A DNA stretch of 64,000 bases from NCBI RefSeq assembly GCF_002210095.1, contig NZ_AQQR01000002.1, forward strand, positions 372,001-436,000, read 5' to 3'. Within the stretch, counting starts at the first letter, position 1; every line of letters begins with the position of its first letter. The notes under the pieces are model-generated. The model was not told the origin of the DNA. It saw nothing but the letters and a program-made list of their open reading frames with translations, and ran no database searches. The DNA is from Marinibacterium profundimaris (GTDB lineage Bacteria > Pseudomonadota > Alphaproteobacteria > Rhodobacterales > Rhodobacteraceae). A program made the translations under genes and the position numbers. This document shows, piece after piece, positions 45,699-53,342 of the stretch.

Positions 45699-45755
45699 TC
45701 AGTGGGCGGCCTCCGGACTTGTCCCGACACCTCGCTCCAATACCTTTCTTGACAC
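45699..45755 (-). CDS. Candidate 18-residue peptide in the small transcript
   Basis: GTG at 45755, seven bases after the GGAGG core, opens MSRKVLERGVGTSPEAAH and stops at 45699. An overlapping GTG at 45763 in another frame would give 31 residues ending at 45668 (VVQCQERYWSEV...), but that GTG overlaps the Shine-Dalgarno. No family is recognised. Support comes only from the very strong ribosome site. Confidence 0.35.
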   Translation of the reverse strand: MSRKVLERGVGTSPEAAH

Positions 45756-45831
45756 TGGACCACCTCCTTTCACGTTGTTGAAACCTGTCCTCAGCGTGGC
45801 ACGAAGAACGCGGATCCACCAAGCGAAATCT

Positions 45832-46461
45832 TCACGCAATTGCACCTTTCGCGGTCCACCGCCGCAGGATCAGGCGGAAGGGAATCAGCGCCAGAAGCGC
45901 CAGCGCCAGTTTCACGCCCCAGTCGGCCACGGCGAGCGACATCCACAGCGGCGCGATGGGCCCGGTGCCCAGCAGCGGCAGCGCCTCGTTGGCCCAGCTC
46001 ACGTCGTTGGCGGGGTCGATGAAGGTAAAGGCGGCCGAGAAGGCGATGGTGAAGAACAGCGCCGTGTCCAGCGTCGCGCCCAGCAGGGTCGAGACCAGCG
46101 GCGCCTGCCACCAGGCCCGCCCGCGCAGGGCCGAGAAGACGGCGACGTCCAGCAGCTGCGCCGTCAGGAAGGCGAGGCCCGAGGCGATCGCCACGCGCAG
46201 CGTCACCAGGGGCCCGAATTCGCCCGTGATCTGGGTGCCGATGAACGAACAGGCGACGCCGACGGCAAAGCCCGCCAGAACCACCTTGCGCGCCTGGGAC
46301 GCGCCGTAGATCCGGTTGGTCAGGTCGGTCACGAGGAAGGCAAGCGGATAGGTGAATGCGCCCCAGGTCAGCCATTGGCCGAAGAGGAATTGTACGAGGA
46401 TGTTCGAGGCCACCACGATGGCGGCCATGGCCAGGATTCCCGGCCAGAGTTTGCGTGTCAT
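45832..46461 (-). CDS. yhhQ: Queuosine precursor transporter (VUT family)
   Basis: A 209-residue inner-membrane protein with about six spans and the family segment LTWGAFTYPLAFLVTDLTNRIYG near residue 30. YhhQ imports 7-cyano/aminomethyl-7-deazaguanine for queuosine in tRNA. The ATG at 46461 is preferred over a TTG seven codons upstream. The upstream 78 bases were examined for a preQ1 riboswitch and none is evident. It lies 78 bases after the esterase gene in the same orientation and may be the last gene of that operon. Confidence 0.88.
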   Translation of the reverse strand: MTRKLWPGILAMAAIVVASNILVQFLFGQWLTWGAFTYPLAFLVTDLTNRIYGASQARKVVLAGFAVGVACSFIGTQITGEFGPLVTLRVAIASGLAFLTAQLLDVAVFSALRGRAWWQAPLVSTLLGATLDTALFFTIAFSAAFTFIDPANDVSWANEALPLLGTGPIAPLWMSLAVADWGVKLALALLALIPFRLILRRWTAKGAIA

Positions 46462-46539
46462 GTCTGATGCCCGTTTTGACAAGGTTGCGGCGACTTGTTC
46501 CGCCGGACCCTCCGAAGAGACGGCGGATGGGCGCGGCGC

Positions 46540-47505
46540 TTACTGGCTTCGCGCCGCGGATGCAAGAGGGACGGCGACCGGCGTGCCTTTGGTCCCGGCC
46601 TTTGCGTCGCGCTGCGCGGGCGGCTCGGGCAGGCGGTATTCCACGATCTCGGAGCGCTGGAACCAGTTCATGTTGTCGTCCGACACCATCGTCGCCACCA
46701 GCGCGCCTGCGGCATTGCGCCAGACCGACACGCCTTCGAGGTTGTCGTGGATGCCCGGCCCGGTCTGCAGCAGGATCTCGACCTTGCCACCCGTGACTGG
46801 CAGCCGGATCAGCCGTGTGCTGAACCCAAGCGGCCCGAAGCGGCGCATCAGGATATAGAACTGTTCCTCGACGATATCCGCGCCGACCGGGCGAAAGCCG
46901 CTTTCGGGCAGCTGCATCACCACCTCCCATGCCGTGCCGTCCCAGCGGTAGACCGGTGTCGGCGCGCCCGAGGGCGTGACACGCTCCGGCATGGTGTAAA
47001 GCCGGCCCATCCCGTCAGCGGCCAGCGCCTCGAGGCTGCTGTTCAGGCCCATGTCGGCGAAATCCGGGTGCGGCGGCAGGGTGCGGGCCGGGGCACGCAG
47101 ATCGTCATGGCAATCGACGCCGGGATCGGGGCCTTCATAGGACATGCAGAGCCCGCCGCCGGGCAGCCGGGCCAGCCCCTCGGAATCCGTGCGCTCGCGC
47201 GGCTGCGGCCGACCGTCGGGGCCGGAGATTCGGGCGCTGTTCCAGCCGGTCGCGGCCACGGGCACGCCGTTCTCGCGTTTGATCAGCGCGCGGGCCCAGC
47301 GGCCGCGATCGTTGATCAGCAGCATCGCCGCGCCGTCCGGGGACATCTCGATCCCCGAAAAGCCGCCGAACCAGGGCGCATCGTGGCTGAGCCTCAGCGT
47401 GCCGATCAGCTCGGCCCCGGGCCGGGCACCTTGGGCACCGGCCGGCGGGGTGAGGCCGGCCAGGGCAACGATTGCGAGGGCGAGACGGGCCCGGGACCGG
47501 CTCAA
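46540..47505 (-). CDS. Exported esterase-like/phytase-like beta-propeller protein
   Basis: A 321-residue precursor with a Sec signal (RARLALAIVALAGLTPPAGA). The body resembles the esterase-like activity of phytase family: APWFGGFSGIEMSPDGAAMLLINDRG, DSEGLARLPGGG, SLEALAADGMGRLY, DNLEGVSVW. This four-to-six-blade repeat pattern is seen in periplasmic hydrolases of uncertain substrate. The probable start is a TTG whose bases overlap the mepA stop (TTGA), so translation is coupled to the endopeptidase. No ribosome site is visible, supporting coupling. Confidence 0.75.
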   Translation of the reverse strand: MSRSRARLALAIVALAGLTPPAGAQGARPGAELIGTLRLSHDAPWFGGFSGIEMSPDGAAMLLINDRGRWARALIKRENGVPVAATGWNSARISGPDGRPQPRERTDSEGLARLPGGGLCMSYEGPDPGVDCHDDLRAPARTLPPHPDFADMGLNSSLEALAADGMGRLYTMPERVTPSGAPTPVYRWDGTAWEVVMQLPESGFRPVGADIVEEQFYILMRRFGPLGFSTRLIRLPVTGGKVEILLQTGPGIHDNLEGVSVWRNAAGALVATMVSDDNMNWFQRSEIVEYRLPEPPAQRDAKAGTKGTPVAVPLASAARSQ

Positions 47506-48371
47506 TTCGGGTTCAGCACGATGGAACAGGCCTGCGGCAGATCGGCGAGCCGGTATTCCCGGCGCGGTGCTGCGGCGGGGGCATTGGGATCGCGCGGCTT
47601 CGGCGGCGGCGGGTTGAGGATGTTGTTCACCCATTCCTGTGCTTCGGCGCAGCCGTCCCCGGGCGGGGGCGGGTTCTGTTCGACGCAGCCGCTCGCGCCA
47701 CGCGGGCAGTTCAGCCGCACGTGGAAATGGTAATGATGTCCCCACCACGGCCGCACCTTGCGCAGCCAGTTGCGGTTGCCGCGCTCGTCCTGGCACATCT
47801 GCACCTTGGCGCCGGGAAAGACAAAGATCCGTGCGGTGCGCCGGTCGCTTGCCGCTTTCTTGATGATCTCGTGATGCGCGCGGGTCCATTGATCGTTCAC
47901 ATAGGCGCCCTTGGCCCGCTGCATCGAGATCGACGAGATGTTTTCGCGCTGGTTGCGGGACAGGCGCAGGTCGGTCGCCGGGCGCATCCAGATGTCGATA
48001 TCCATGCCGATCTGGTGGCTGCGGTGGCCCGACAGCATCGGCCCGCCGCGCGGCTGGCTGATGTCGCCGATGTAAAGCCCGTTCCACCCCGGCTGGGTGG
48101 CGGCAAAGCGCGACAGATCCTCGATGAAATCGATGGTCTGTTCGTGGCCCCAGTTCCGGTTGCGCGACAGGCGCATGGCCTGCCATGTCGGCCCGGTTTC
48201 GGGCAGCTGCTGGCCTCCGGCCAGGCAGCCCTTGGAATAGGAACCGAAGGGTTCGGGTTGATGGGGCGAGCCATTTCGCTCTGCTCCGAACAAGGTCTTG
48301 GCCAGCGGCTGGGCCGCGGCAGGCAGAGCGAACGTGGCCAGTAGAAAGGCGATGGTTACGAGGTGACGCAT
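47502..48371 (-). CDS. mepA: Penicillin-insensitive murein DD-endopeptidase
   Basis: A 289-residue precursor with a Sec signal (LVTIAFLLATFALPAAA). The LAS-type zinc peptidase domain carries SGHRSHQIGMDIDIWM (His and Asp zinc ligands) and WGHHYHFHVRLNCP (His ligands). MepA cleaves D-Ala-mDAP crosslinks in peptidoglycan. The last 50 residues are proline-rich. It overlaps the MFS gene by 16 bases upstream and the esterase gene by four bases downstream, so the three form one translational unit. Confidence 0.92.
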   Translation of the reverse strand: MRHLVTIAFLLATFALPAAAQPLAKTLFGAERNGSPHQPEPFGSYSKGCLAGGQQLPETGPTWQAMRLSRNRNWGHEQTIDFIEDLSRFAATQPGWNGLYIGDISQPRGGPMLSGHRSHQIGMDIDIWMRPATDLRLSRNQRENISSISMQRAKGAYVNDQWTRAHHEIIKKAASDRRTARIFVFPGAKVQMCQDERGNRNWLRKVRPWWGHHYHFHVRLNCPRGASGCVEQNPPPPGDGCAEAQEWVNNILNPPPPKPRDPNAPAAAPRREYRLADLPQACSIVLNPN

Positions 48372-49723
48372 GTGGCGGGCTCTCGGCTGCGGGAATCTCC
48401 GTCGGGTTTGACCCATGCGAGCAGGATAAGACCCATGGCGAAAAGCGCAATGAGCGGGCTTACGCCGATCTGCTGGCTCTGGCTGGCCCAGGTGGCCACG
48501 CCGATGCTGAGCGGGGCGACGAAGCTGGTGGACTTTCCGGCCAGCGCATAGAGGCCGAAGGCTTCGGTCATGCGCTCGGGGTTGGCCTGGCGGACCATCA
48601 TGGAGCGGCTTGCCGATTGCAGAACGCCGCCCGCGGCGCCGATCAGGGCGCCCATGACGTACATGGCGATGTCGGGCAGGGCCGATCCTTCGGGCACGGG
48701 GAGGCCGTAGACGCTGGTGGGGCTGACAAAGACGATGCCCACGGCGACGGCGGTCAGGATCAGGATGCAGGTGGTGATGACGGGCTTGGGCCCGAACCGG
48801 TCGTCCAGGTGGCCGCCGGCCCAGGCGAAGAGCGCGCCGCAAATGATCGCGGTGATGCCGAAGATGCCGGTGTCGACCACCGACCAGCCCAGCACGCCCG
48901 AGGCATAGATGCCGCCGAAGGCATACATGCCGTTCAGCCCGTCACGGTAGAACATCGACGATCCGAGATAGGCAAAGAACGAGGGCGTGCGCGGCAGGTT
49001 GCGCACAGTGCCGGCCACGTCGCGCAGCGCCGCGCGCAGGGCGCCTTTCGGCGCGCGCTGCGGTGCCGGGTCGCGGACCCAGAGGAAGAAGGGCAGCATG
49101 AAGACGATGTACCACAGCGCCGTCAGCGGCCCGACGAACCGCGTGCCCTCGCGCGCCTGCGGATCCAGGCCGAAGGCGGGCTGCAGGCCTATGAAGGTGC
49201 GCCCGGTCTCGCCGCTTTCGGCGAAGAACAGCAGCATGATGACCAGCGCCAGCAGCCCTCCGGCATAGCCGAAGGCCCAGCCATTGCCCGAGATGCGCCC
49301 GATTTCGGACCGCGGGCCGAGGTCTGGCAGCATGGAGTTGGTGAAGATCGTCGCGAATTCCATCCCGATCATGCCGATCGCGAAGAGCACCAGCGTCAGT
49401 ACCAGGTTGAACTGACCCGGCGCCGCGAGCCACAGCCCCGCCGCGCCCGCCACGTAAAACACCGAGAACAGCCGGATCCAGCCCAGGCGATTGCCCGACA
49501 GGTCCGCCATCGCCCCCAGGACAGGCGCCAGCACCGCGATGATCAGCCCCGCCGCACCGACGCCGAAGCCCCAGGCCGATTGCGCCCGGGATCCGCTGCC
49601 CATGAGCTCGCGGATGTAGGGGGCGAAGATGAATGTCATCAGAAGCGTGTTGTACGGCTGGCTTGCCCAGTCGAAGAAGTACCAGCCCCAGATGCGCCGG
49701 CGGCGTGCTCGAATGTCTGTCAT
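48356..49723 (-). CDS. MFS transporter, UMF1/Atg22-like
   Basis: A 455-residue membrane protein with about 12 spans and the UMF1-family start WGWYFFDWASQPYNTLLMTFIFAPY. The conserved loop QSASRSMMVRQANPERMTEAFGLYALAGKSTSF lies in the second half. Yeast Atg22 exports amino acids from the vacuole; bacterial substrates are unknown. It is the first gene of the operon with mepA and the esterase, which suggests transport of a wall-derived product, though this is speculative. The ATG at 49723 is chosen over a GTG seven codons upstream. Confidence 0.85.
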   Translation of the reverse strand: MTDIRARRRRIWGWYFFDWASQPYNTLLMTFIFAPYIRELMGSGSRAQSAWGFGVGAAGLIIAVLAPVLGAMADLSGNRLGWIRLFSVFYVAGAAGLWLAAPGQFNLVLTLVLFAIGMIGMEFATIFTNSMLPDLGPRSEIGRISGNGWAFGYAGGLLALVIMLLFFAESGETGRTFIGLQPAFGLDPQAREGTRFVGPLTALWYIVFMLPFFLWVRDPAPQRAPKGALRAALRDVAGTVRNLPRTPSFFAYLGSSMFYRDGLNGMYAFGGIYASGVLGWSVVDTGIFGITAIICGALFAWAGGHLDDRFGPKPVITTCILILTAVAVGIVFVSPTSVYGLPVPEGSALPDIAMYVMGALIGAAGGVLQSASRSMMVRQANPERMTEAFGLYALAGKSTSFVAPLSIGVATWASQSQQIGVSPLIALFAMGLILLAWVKPDGDSRSREPATCVTS

Positions 49724-49913
49724 GGGGTGATCTCGCGAGTTCACACGATATGGCAGGGAAATTAACCTAACTGCAAGAACAAGTTGGACAGATAGCCGCG
49801 CGGGACTTGCCCTGCGGGGCGGCGCGGCTTAGGTCGGAATGGTCGGACGCCGGGGCGGCACGGGAATCGTGGCGCCTGGGGCTCCGGGGCGTCGGGTAGA
49901 GGAGAATGCGACG

Positions 49914-50201
49914 ATGATGGCGATCTACGGGCCGCTGCAGCTTATCCTGAGCGTGGTGTATTTCATCATGATTGCGCATATCATCATGAGCTGGCTCATC
50001 AATTTTCAGGTGCTGAACACGCGCCAGCCGCTGGTCTACCAGATCTGGTCGGGCCTGAACCAGCTGCTTGAGCCGATCTATCGCCCGATCCGGAGCATCC
50101 TGCCGAATACCGGCGCGATCGACCTGGCGCCGCTGGTGGCGCTGATCATCGTGATCTCGCTGCGGGCTTACGTGCTGCCGACGATCTTCGGTTTCTACTG
50201 A
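49914..50201 (+). CDS. YggT family membrane protein
   Basis: A 95-residue inner-membrane protein with two spans. The family core is SGLNQLLEPIYRPIRSILPNTGAIDLAPLV, which lies between them. YggT proteins are linked to osmotic tolerance and, in some bacteria, cell division; the mechanism is unknown. GAGGAG lies nine bases before the first of two adjacent ATG codons. It stands alone ahead of recQ. Confidence 0.85.
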   Translation: MMAIYGPLQLILSVVYFIMIAHIIMSWLINFQVLNTRQPLVYQIWSGLNQLLEPIYRPIRSILPNTGAIDLAPLVALIIVISLRAYVLPTIFGFY

Positions 50202-50222
50202 CCCCGGCCGGTCGGCTGGCCG

Positions 50223-50243
50223 AGAAAATTCGTCGAATTTTCT
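50223..50243. terminator. A+T-rich hairpin after yggT
   Basis: Perfect 9-bp arms AGAAAATTC and GAATTTTCT with a GTC loop, 21 bases after the stop. Its composition is strikingly unlike the GC stems used elsewhere in the window. The A+T-rich sequence after it (50310-50371) probably holds the recQ promoter. Confidence 0.5.
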
Positions 50244-50371
50244 GGACCCGCGGACCGCAGATGCCGTGTTCGTGCAGGTCCTGCCGGGCTGCGACCCCGT
50301 TGCAGGCTTGTTCACCGAATCTTCATCTGCGATGATTCTGATAACGAACAGGCAACCATTTCGAGGCAGAC

Positions 50372-52420
50372 ATGACCGGCGCTCTTCCGCTGTTGCGCGA
50401 CGTCTTCGGATTCGACGCGTTCCGACCCGGGCAGGAAGAGATCGTCATGGCCGTGGCCGGGGGCGAGAATGTCCTGGCCATCATGCCCACGGGCGGCGGC
50501 AAGTCGCTGTGCTACCAGCTGCCCGCGCTGATGCGCGACGGTGTGACGCTGGTGATCTCCCCTCTCATCGCGCTGATGCGCGACCAGGTCCGCGCCCTGC
50601 AGGAGGCCGGCATCGCCGCCGGCGCGCTGACCTCGGGCAATACCGAGGACGAGACCGCCGCCGTGCACGAGGCGCTGCAGGAGGGGCGGCTGAAACTGCT
50701 TTACATGGCGCCCGAGCGGCTGGCCTCGTCAGGCACCGTCGCCTCGCTGCGCCGGGCGGGCGTGTCGATGATCGCGGTGGACGAAGCGCATTGCGTCAGC
50801 CAGTGGGGCCATGATTTCCGCCCCGATTACCTGGCCATCGGCCAGCTGCGGCAGACGCTGGACGTGCCGGTTTCGGCCTTCACCGCCACGGCGGATGCGG
50901 AAACCCGGGCCGAGATCGTGGAGAAGCTCTTTCCCGGCGCAGAGGCCCCGCGCCAGTTCCTGCGCGGCTTCGACCGGCCCAACATTCACCTGGCCTTCGC
51001 GGTCAAGAACAAGCCGCGCCAGCAGATCATGGACTTTGCCGAGGCGCGGCGCGGGCAATGCGGCATCGTCTATTGTTCGACCCGCGCCAAGACCGAGGAT
51101 CTCGCTCGCGCGCTGGACGCCCAGGGCCACTCGGCCGCCCATTACCACGGTGGCATGGATCCGGCCGACCGCCGAGCGGTCGAAGAGCGGTTCGCGCGCG
51201 AGGACGGGCTGATCGTCGTGGCGACGGTGGCCTTCGGCATGGGCGTGGACAAGCCCGACATCCGCTGGGTCGCCCATGCGGATCTGCCCAAGTCGATCGA
51301 GAGCTATTACCAGGAGATTGGCCGCGCGGGCCGCGATGGCGGCCCGGCCGAGACGCTGACGTTGTTCGGGCCCGAGGACATCCGCCTGCGCCGCGCCCAG
51401 ATCGACGAGGGCCTCGCCCCGCCCGAACGCCGCGCGGCGGACCACGCGCGGCTGAACGCGCTGCTGGGCCTGGCCGAGGCGATGGAATGCCGGCGCAAGA
51501 CGCTGCTGGGCTATTTCGGCGAGCACGAGGTCACCTGCGGGCAATGCGACCTTTGCGACCGCCCGGCGGAGACCTTCGACGCGACAACTCCGGTGCGCAT
51601 GGCGCTGTCGGCGATCCTGCGCACGGGCGAATATTTCGGCACCGGGCACCTGGTCGACATCCTGCTGGGGATCGAGACTGACAAGGTGAAGGCGCGCAGG
51701 CATGACCAGCTGCCGACCTTCGGCGTCGGCAAGGAGTACAACAAGCAGCAATGGCAGGCGATCTTTCGCCAGATGATGGGGCGCGACCTGGTGCGGCCCG
51801 ATCCCGAACGCCACGGCGCCCTGCGGATGACGGAAAGCGCCCGCCCGATCCTGCGCGGCGAGGAAGAGATCACGCTGCGCGCCGACAGTGTGAAGAAGGC
51901 GGTGTCGACGCCGGCGGTGCGGGCGATGGTGTCGGACGAGGACGCACCGCTGTTCTCGGCGCTGAAGGCCAAGCGGCGCGCGCTGGCCGAGGCGGCGCAG
52001 GTGCCGGCCTATATCATCTTTACCGACCGCACCCTGACCGAGATGGCCGAGGTGCGGCCCGAAACGCTGGACCAGATGGCGCGGATCGGCGGGGTCGGCG
52101 CGAAGAAGCTGGAACGATACGGCGCCGATTTCCTCGAGGTGATCCGCGGCGCGGCCGGGGATCCGGTGCATCCGGCGCGGCGCAGGCTGGCGATGCGCGA
52201 CGGGGCGGGCGACGTCTTTGACCGGCTGCAGGAGGCGCAGACCGGGCTGCTGCGCGGGGCGGACGGGACGGAAAAACCGCTGAGCTGTTCGGTGGGCGAG
52301 TTGGCCAAGGTGGCCGAGATGCGCGACGGTGATCCGGTGCGGCTGGAGCGGCTGCTGGGCGAGCGCAAGGCGGAACGCTTCGGCGCGGCCTTTCTGGACG
52401 TTCTGCGGGACGCGGGCTAG
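50372..52420 (+). CDS. recQ: ATP-dependent DNA helicase RecQ
   Basis: A 682-residue 3'-5' helicase acting in recombination and replication repair. It has a Q-motif-like FRPGQEEIV, Walker A MPTGGGKS (Lys44), DEAH box VDEAHCVSQWGHDFRPDY (137-140), motif VI QEIGRAGRDG, a zinc-binding region (CRRKTLLGYFGE ... CGQCDLCDRP), a winged helix, and an HRDC domain near 520-600. The C-terminus carries a second HRDC-like stretch, slightly longer than in E. coli RecQ (609 aa). GAGGC precedes the ATG. Confidence 0.95.
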   Translation: MTGALPLLRDVFGFDAFRPGQEEIVMAVAGGENVLAIMPTGGGKSLCYQLPALMRDGVTLVISPLIALMRDQVRALQEAGIAAGALTSGNTEDETAAVHEALQEGRLKLLYMAPERLASSGTVASLRRAGVSMIAVDEAHCVSQWGHDFRPDYLAIGQLRQTLDVPVSAFTATADAETRAEIVEKLFPGAEAPRQFLRGFDRPNIHLAFAVKNKPRQQIMDFAEARRGQCGIVYCSTRAKTEDLARALDAQGHSAAHYHGGMDPADRRAVEERFAREDGLIVVATVAFGMGVDKPDIRWVAHADLPKSIESYYQEIGRAGRDGGPAETLTLFGPEDIRLRRAQIDEGLAPPERRAADHARLNALLGLAEAMECRRKTLLGYFGEHEVTCGQCDLCDRPAETFDATTPVRMALSAILRTGEYFGTGHLVDILLGIETDKVKARRHDQLPTFGVGKEYNKQQWQAIFRQMMGRDLVRPDPERHGALRMTESARPILRGEEEITLRADSVKKAVSTPAVRAMVSDEDAPLFSALKAKRRALAEAAQVPAYIIFTDRTLTEMAEVRPETLDQMARIGGVGAKKLERYGADFLEVIRGAAGDPVHPARRRLAMRDGAGDVFDRLQEAQTGLLRGADGTEKPLSCSVGELAKVAEMRDGDPVRLERLLGERKAERFGAAFLDVLRDAG

Positions 52421-52447
52421 ATCTGCGGAAACGCCAATCGGCGGGCC

Positions 52448-52501
52448 GGGCAGGCGGGGCAGGCTCCCGCCCACCCTCCCCGCCAGCCCCGCCTGCCCTT
52501 T
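52448..52501 (+). terminator. Terminator after recQ
   Basis: Perfect 13-bp arms GGGCAGGCGGGGC and GCCCCGCCTGCCC, 25 bases apart, followed by TTT. Confidence 0.7.
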
Positions 52502-52547
52502 GCACCAGGGGGGCGCCGGCGGCGCGTGACGACCGGAAGGAGAAGAC

Positions 52548-53333
52548 ATGCTCGTGGTGATTTCCCCGGCCAAGCGGCTGGACTGGACGGAACGCTCGGT
52601 CGAGGTGACCGCGCCGGAATTCGAGGCGGACGCGCAGAAGCTGGCGAAGACCATGCGTAACTTGACGCTCAAGGATCTCAAGGGGTTGATGAGCCTGAGC
52701 GACGATCTCGCCCGGCTGAACCGCGACCGGTTCCGCGATTTTTCCGACACGCCCGGCGCCGATGATCTGCGCCCCGCGGTGCTGGCCTTTGCCGGTGACA
52801 CCTACCAGGGGCTCGATGCCGGATCGCTGGAAGACGACGAGATGGCCTGGGCGCAGGAGCACCTGCGGATCCTGTCCGGGCTTTACGGCGTGCTGCGGCC
52901 GCTGGATGCGATACAGGCCTATCGGCTCGAGATGGGATCGCGGCTGAAGACGCGGCGGGGCAAGTCGCTTTATGAGTACTGGCGTGACGGGCCGGCGAAG
53001 GCGCTGAAGGCACAGGCCGAGGCGCTGGGCACCGACACGCTGGTGAACTGCGCGAGCCAGGAATATTTTGGCGCCGTCGATCCCAAGGCGCTGGGGCTGC
53101 GGATCGTCACCCCCGTGTTCCTGGAGGACAAGGAGGGCGAGGCGAAGATCGTATCGTTCTTTGCCAAGAAGGCCCGCGGCAGCATGGCGCGCTACGTGAT
53201 CCAGCACCGGCTGAGCGATGCCGAGGGGCTGCGCGATTTCGATTACGGCGGCTATCGCTTCGATCCCGACCGGTCGAAGCCGGATGCGCCGGTCTTCGTG
53301 CGCCCCTACGAGGCGGCGGGCAAGGCGGCCTGA
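52548..53333 (+). CDS. yaaA: Peroxide stress protein YaaA (DUF328)
   Basis: A 261-residue cytoplasmic protein with the YaaA start LVVISPAKRLDW and blocks AFAGDTYQGLDA, ILSGLYGVLRPLD, LVNCASQEYF and the C-terminal FFAKKARGSMARYVI. E. coli YaaA limits intracellular iron and DNA damage during hydrogen peroxide stress and binds DNA. AAGGAG precedes the ATG. Its end faces the hybrid kinase gene with a 9-base gap and no hairpin. Confidence 0.93.
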   Translation: MLVVISPAKRLDWTERSVEVTAPEFEADAQKLAKTMRNLTLKDLKGLMSLSDDLARLNRDRFRDFSDTPGADDLRPAVLAFAGDTYQGLDAGSLEDDEMAWAQEHLRILSGLYGVLRPLDAIQAYRLEMGSRLKTRRGKSLYEYWRDGPAKALKAQAEALGTDTLVNCASQEYFGAVDPKALGLRIVTPVFLEDKEGEAKIVSFFAKKARGSMARYVIQHRLSDAEGLRDFDYGGYRFDPDRSKPDAPVFVRPYEAAGKAA

Positions 53334-53342
53334 AGCAGGCGC

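Larger units (their letters stand above)
45590..45780 (-). ncRNA. Putative small transcript with mini-ORF and internal anti-Shine-Dalgarno
   Basis: Minus-strand unit between yhhQ and arfB. It begins near an exceptionally long Shine-Dalgarno, GAAAGGAGGTGGTCC (45758-45772), eleven bases of which match the complement of the 16S rRNA 3' end without interruption. A mini-ORF follows. Near the 3' end CCACCTCC (45633-45640) is perfectly complementary to the Shine-Dalgarno core GGAGGTGG (45760-45767). A strong terminator closes the unit. The 5' end and promoter are not resolved. It could be a regulatory RNA, a leader or a mini-gene. Confidence 0.35.

Noticed and set aside
46462-46539. Possible preQ1 riboswitch before yhhQ
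   Set aside because: No preQ1-type hairpin with an A-rich tail and overlapping ribosome site could be drawn in the 78-base leader.
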